Source: an uncultured Duncaniella sp. (GTDB lineage Bacteria > Bacteroidota > Bacteroidia > Bacteroidales > Muribaculaceae). Taken from it: 64,000 nt of DNA. Below the pieces are notes generated by a model that was not told where the DNA came from, ran no database searches, and saw only the letters and a program-made list of their open reading frames with translations. Position 1 is the stretch's first letter. The number at the start of each line of letters is the position of its first letter. Of the stretch, positions 60,881 through 64,000 are shown one piece after another. Position numbers and translations under genes: made by a program. The stretch lies in contig CAJTMJ010000001.1 of assembly GCA_910577335.1 (NCBI GenBank), positions 115,710 through 179,709 of the forward strand, in the 5' to 3' direction.

Positions 60881-63037
60881 ATGTTATTGAATCTTGCAAT
60901 ACCGGTCCAAGCTCCCTTGATTACATCGCCTGTGCCTATCTTCCTGACAGTTATGGCGATAATCTTGGTCACCCCTTTATTGCTCAACCGGCTCAAGATT
61001 CCACATGTCATCGGGCTTATATTGGCAGGTGTCGCCGTAGGTCCCTACGGATTCGGGCTTCTTGCCAGAGATATGAGCTTTGAGGTGTTCGGACAGGTCG
61101 GCATTCTCTACCTCATGTTTCTCGCCGGTATAGAGATTGACATGTACCATTTGCGCAAAAATCTGCGCAAGGGATTGACATTCGGCGCATTCACATTCCT
61201 TATCCCTCTATTGCTCGGAGCTGTCGCAGCCGTTTTGATACTCCGCATGGATATGCTTGTGGGCATACTGCTCGCATCCATGTTTGCAGCACATACTCTG
61301 ATAGCCTACCCGATAGTGGCTCGTTTCGGTGTCACTAAATCGCCAGCCGTGATCATAGCTATTGCCGGAACCATCGTTACCGTAATAGGCTCTCTTATAG
61401 TGCTTGCCGGGGTGCTTGGGGTATACCGTGAAGGCTCGTTGTCGTCATTGCTGAAAGTGTTAGGGTATCTTGTGCTCTATTCTGTCGGAATAATCTATAT
61501 TTACCCCCGTCTCACCCGCTACTTTTTCAAAAAATACAACGACGGCATATCGCAGTTCATCTATGTGATGGTGATGGTTTTCTTCGCTGCCGCGCTTGCA
61601 TCGTGGATCGGTATTGAGGGTGTGTTTGGCGCTTTCTTCGCCGGATTGGTGCTTAACAGCTTCATACCGTCACGCTCCACGCTTATGGGGCGCCTTGAAT
61701 TTGTGGGTAATGCCATCTTCATCCCTTACTTCCTCATCGGTGTGGGTATGCTTATAGATATTCATGTGGTGACGGCGGGGTGGGGCACACTTTATGTGGC
61801 GGCAGTGATGAGCGGTGTGGCTATGCTTACAAAATGGATTGCGGCTTTTGCCACACAGAAAACTTTCCGGCTCACATCTGTTGACCGTTCGATAATGTAT
61901 CAGCTCTCCAATGCGCACACCGCAGTGGCTCTTGCAGTAGTGATGATCGGTTACGGGATGGATCTCTTCGGCGTGGAGATACTTAACGGTACCGTGGTGA
62001 TGATTCTTGTCACATGCACAGTTTCTTCAATCGGCACGGCACGGGCGGCTTCGAAGCTGAAATTGCAGATATTAGAGCAGGAAGAGGAGGAGAATACCAA
62101 GGATGTCAGCGTGAGCCATCCGCGCACGTTGATAGCTATATCCAATCCCTTGACCTCACCCGGTATAGTGGAGCTTGCGCTCGCAATGCGTTTCCCTGAC
62201 TCATCAAAGCCGGGCGATTTCTATGCCCTGCATGTGCGCAACGATAACTCCGCATCGTCACGAGCCATCGGGCGTAATTCTCTTGATGTGGCTGAGCGGA
62301 CTGCGGCTGCGGTTGAGACTTCGTTGACCCCGATTGAACGCTATGACCTCAATTTCATTACCGGAGTGCTCAACACCATGGAGGAGCGTGATATTACCGA
62401 GGTGATTATAGGTCTGCATCGCCGCACTAACGTGATAGATTCATTCCTCGGCGACAAGATAGAACGTCTGTTGAAGTCTACCAACAGGATGGTGGTCATA
62501 ACACGTTGCTTCATACCAGTAAATACCGTGACACGCATAGTCGTGGCTGTCCCCAAGAAGGCTCAGTTTGAGACCGGCTTCCGCCGCTGGGTACAGGCTA
62601 TCGGTAATTTGTGCCGTCATGCCGATTGCCCGATAGTCTTTTGGTGCGAGGATGACACTGCAGCCATGATAAGTACCGTCCTTCGTCAGTCACGGCTTGG
62701 AATCCGTGCGTCGTTTGCCACCCTTGAGAGCTTTGACGACTTCGTGGTGAAATCGCAGGAGGTGAGGGATGATGACTTGCTGATAGTGGTGAGCGCCCGC
62801 CGTGCTTCTGTCTCGTTCGAGAGCGATATGGATGCAGTTCCCGAATTTTTGCAAAAATATTTTACCACCACTAACCTTATAATACTTTATCCGGGTCAAT
62901 TTGGCACTGAGGCTCCGATGACTATGGCTGAGACTATGGCTACCGATATAGTTTCGGCACCGTCGCCCCTTTATCTGTATACCGTTAACTTCCTCCGTCG
63001 TCTACGCCGCATCATAACTCACAAGACATCAAAATAA
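60881..63037 (+). CDS. CPA2 cation/proton antiporter with C-terminal stress-protein-like domains
   Basis: 718 residues. Residues about 15-390 form the Na+/H+ exchanger domain of about 12 TM helices with the family segments RLKIPHVIGLILAGVAVGP, LYLMFLAGIEIDM and a GVFGAFFAGLVLNSF. Residues about 410-715 are cytoplasmic and contain two halves that resemble universal-stress-protein folds (PRTLIAISNPLTSPGIVELALAM, VTRIVVAVPKKAQFETGF). There is no RCK/TrkA-N domain of the KefB type. It probably exchanges K+ or Na+ for protons in the inner membrane; the ion is not readable. A ligand-gating role of the tail is inference. Confidence 0.88.
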   Translation: MLLNLAIPVQAPLITSPVPIFLTVMAIILVTPLLLNRLKIPHVIGLILAGVAVGPYGFGLLARDMSFEVFGQVGILYLMFLAGIEIDMYHLRKNLRKGLTFGAFTFLIPLLLGAVAAVLILRMDMLVGILLASMFAAHTLIAYPIVARFGVTKSPAVIIAIAGTIVTVIGSLIVLAGVLGVYREGSLSSLLKVLGYLVLYSVGIIYIYPRLTRYFFKKYNDGISQFIYVMVMVFFAAALASWIGIEGVFGAFFAGLVLNSFIPSRSTLMGRLEFVGNAIFIPYFLIGVGMLIDIHVVTAGWGTLYVAAVMSGVAMLTKWIAAFATQKTFRLTSVDRSIMYQLSNAHTAVALAVVMIGYGMDLFGVEILNGTVVMILVTCTVSSIGTARAASKLKLQILEQEEEENTKDVSVSHPRTLIAISNPLTSPGIVELALAMRFPDSSKPGDFYALHVRNDNSASSRAIGRNSLDVAERTAAAVETSLTPIERYDLNFITGVLNTMEERDITEVIIGLHRRTNVIDSFLGDKIERLLKSTNRMVVITRCFIPVNTVTRIVVAVPKKAQFETGFRRWVQAIGNLCRHADCPIVFWCEDDTAAMISTVLRQSRLGIRASFATLESFDDFVVKSQEVRDDDLLIVVSARRASVSFESDMDAVPEFLQKYFTTTNLIILYPGQFGTEAPMTMAETMATDIVSAPSPLYLYTVNFLRRLRRIITHKTSK

Positions 63038-63142
63038 TAAATCAGCTATTTGGTTTAAACATAGTAGAATAGATTATTGTTTTATATTTATTTAAGCACT
63101 GAATTGATACTTAAGTCAGTTCATAAATATATTACAATAACC

Positions 63143-63922
63143 ATGTACGAAATTCAGAAACTTTTCGACCTTTCAGGAAAGATCGCAGTTGTTACCGGCG
63201 GTGGAGATGGCATAGGTAAAGGATGTTGCGAGATTCTTGCCGCTGCCGGAGCTTCGATAGTAGTAAGTGATATTAGCGCCGATAAGGCAAAGGCGGTTGC
63301 CGACAGTATAGTCGCAGCGGGTGGTAAAGCTATTTCTGTTGCCTGCAATGTGCTTGAAGATGCCGATCTGGTAAAATTGATAAACACTACCGTGAGCACC
63401 TTCGGGACAGTAAATATACTTGTGAATAATGCCGGTCTTGGCGGTGGCGGTCGTGAGAATCCCTTTAAGATAGATTTGAGCTATGTTGAGCGTATCTACC
63501 GTATAAATGTGTTTGCCCCATGGCGTCTTTGCCAGTTGGCAGTGCCTGAAATGGGTAAATCGGGATATGGCAGTATCATAAACATTACATCTATGAGCTC
63601 TATCGACAAGGAGCCTAACATGTGTGTTTACTCCTCGTCAAAGGCTGCCCTTAATCATCTTGCCGCTAATCTTGCCTATGATTTCGGACCCTACGGCGTG
63701 AGAATCAATAATGTGGGTCCCGGAGCTACAAAAACAGCTGCTCTTCAATCGATATTGACACCTGAGTTGCAGGAGAAGATGTTGAAACACACTCCTATCC
63801 ACAGGTTAGGTGAGGTTTCTGATATCGCTCAGGCTGTGTTGTTCTTTGCTTCACCGGCATCGGCATGGGTAAGCGGACAGGTTATGTTTGTTAACGGCGG
63901 GGGCGATCAAACCCTCGACTGA
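63143..63922 (+). CDS. Short-chain dehydrogenase, strongly resembling 7-alpha-hydroxysteroid dehydrogenase
   Basis: Start set at MYEIQKLFDLSGK; the open frame extends upstream only with a non-ATG start. 259 residues. Classical SDR elements: TGGGDGIG (18-25), Asp43 in VSDIS favouring NAD+, NNAG (95-98) and the triad Ser150, Tyr163, Lys167. The second half (TPIHRLGEVSDIAQAVLFFASPAS..WVSGQ) is strikingly like E. coli HdhA, including the 13-residue Ser-Tyr spacing. Such an enzyme would oxidise the 7-alpha-hydroxyl of bile acids in gut bacteria. Other SDR substrates remain possible. Confidence 0.82.
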   Translation: MYEIQKLFDLSGKIAVVTGGGDGIGKGCCEILAAAGASIVVSDISADKAKAVADSIVAAGGKAISVACNVLEDADLVKLINTTVSTFGTVNILVNNAGLGGGGRENPFKIDLSYVERIYRINVFAPWRLCQLAVPEMGKSGYGSIINITSMSSIDKEPNMCVYSSSKAALNHLAANLAYDFGPYGVRINNVGPGATKTAALQSILTPELQEKMLKHTPIHRLGEVSDIAQAVLFFASPASAWVSGQVMFVNGGGDQTLD

Positions 63923-64000
63923 TAGTCTAATCCTATAAAATACACTTAAGTACATGACAAAAATTTGAAAACATCGAATTTTGGGGTATAAGTCGGACGC

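Overview
The window is a chromosomal segment of a gut-type member of the Bacteroidales, most likely a Muribaculaceae-like lineage. The order is well supported. Bacteroidetes promoters (TAnnTTTG, often with an upstream TTTG) precede many genes. The arginine operon carries the Bacteroidetes succinylornithine-type transcarbamylase. Several families are typical of this order (DUF4493/PCMD lipoprotein, DUF4831, DUF4923, TPR-LuxR membrane regulators, TonB-receptor-like barrels). The family-level placement is only a guess. No insertion sequence, phage, CRISPR array or integrase is visible.

Layout: 1-9166 (+) holds the end of the ATP synthase operon (atpH end, atpA, atpG) running directly into nuoI-J-K-L-M-N of respiratory complex I; nuoA, B, CD and H are not next to nuoI. 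9275-12611 (+) has glutamate racemase and an overlapping surface lipoprotein. 12738-15603 (+) has a DUF4923 protein, a glycosyltransferase-2/phosphoribosyltransferase fusion and an overlapping HAD phosphatase, together a candidate PRPP-dependent ribofuranosylation module. 15719-18343 (+) has the NAD(P)H-hydrate repair enzyme and a DUF4831 protein. trpB (-) stands alone. The 605 bp between trpB and rsmA hold a strongly structured minus-strand noncoding RNA candidate ending in a clear terminator. 20259-24972 (+) has rsmA, mgtE and an OmpR-type two-component system.

24969-33156 (-) is an eight-gene arginine operon, transcribed GNAT-argG-argC-argD-argF'-argB-argE-argH, covering glutamate-side acylation through argininosuccinate lyase. 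33376-38158 (-) pairs a large TPR protein with a plug-less outer-membrane barrel. 38364-39674 (+) is a CE7 esterase. 39899-53421 (+) is the core expression block: tRNA-Thr(TGT), tRNA-Tyr, tRNA-Gly, tRNA-Thr(GGT), tuf, tRNA-Trp, secE, nusG, rplK, rplA, rplJ, rplL, rpoB, rpoC.

53607-63922 is more accessory: a membrane-spanning TPR-LuxR regulator followed by an outer-membrane receptor-like barrel (+), a small porin-like barrel and a rhodanese lipoprotein (-), a PL10 pectate lyase, a KefB-like cation/proton antiporter and a short-chain dehydrogenase closely resembling E. coli 7-alpha-hydroxysteroid dehydrogenase (+). The last 78 bases show no gene.

The most interesting items are the GT2-PRTase/HAD pair, the structured RNA beside trpB, the joined atp-nuo arrangement with a tailed NuoI, the Ala90 transcarbamylase, the HdhA-like dehydrogenase, and very short or absent mRNA leaders at several promoters. 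All family calls come from reading the sequence; no database search was possible.
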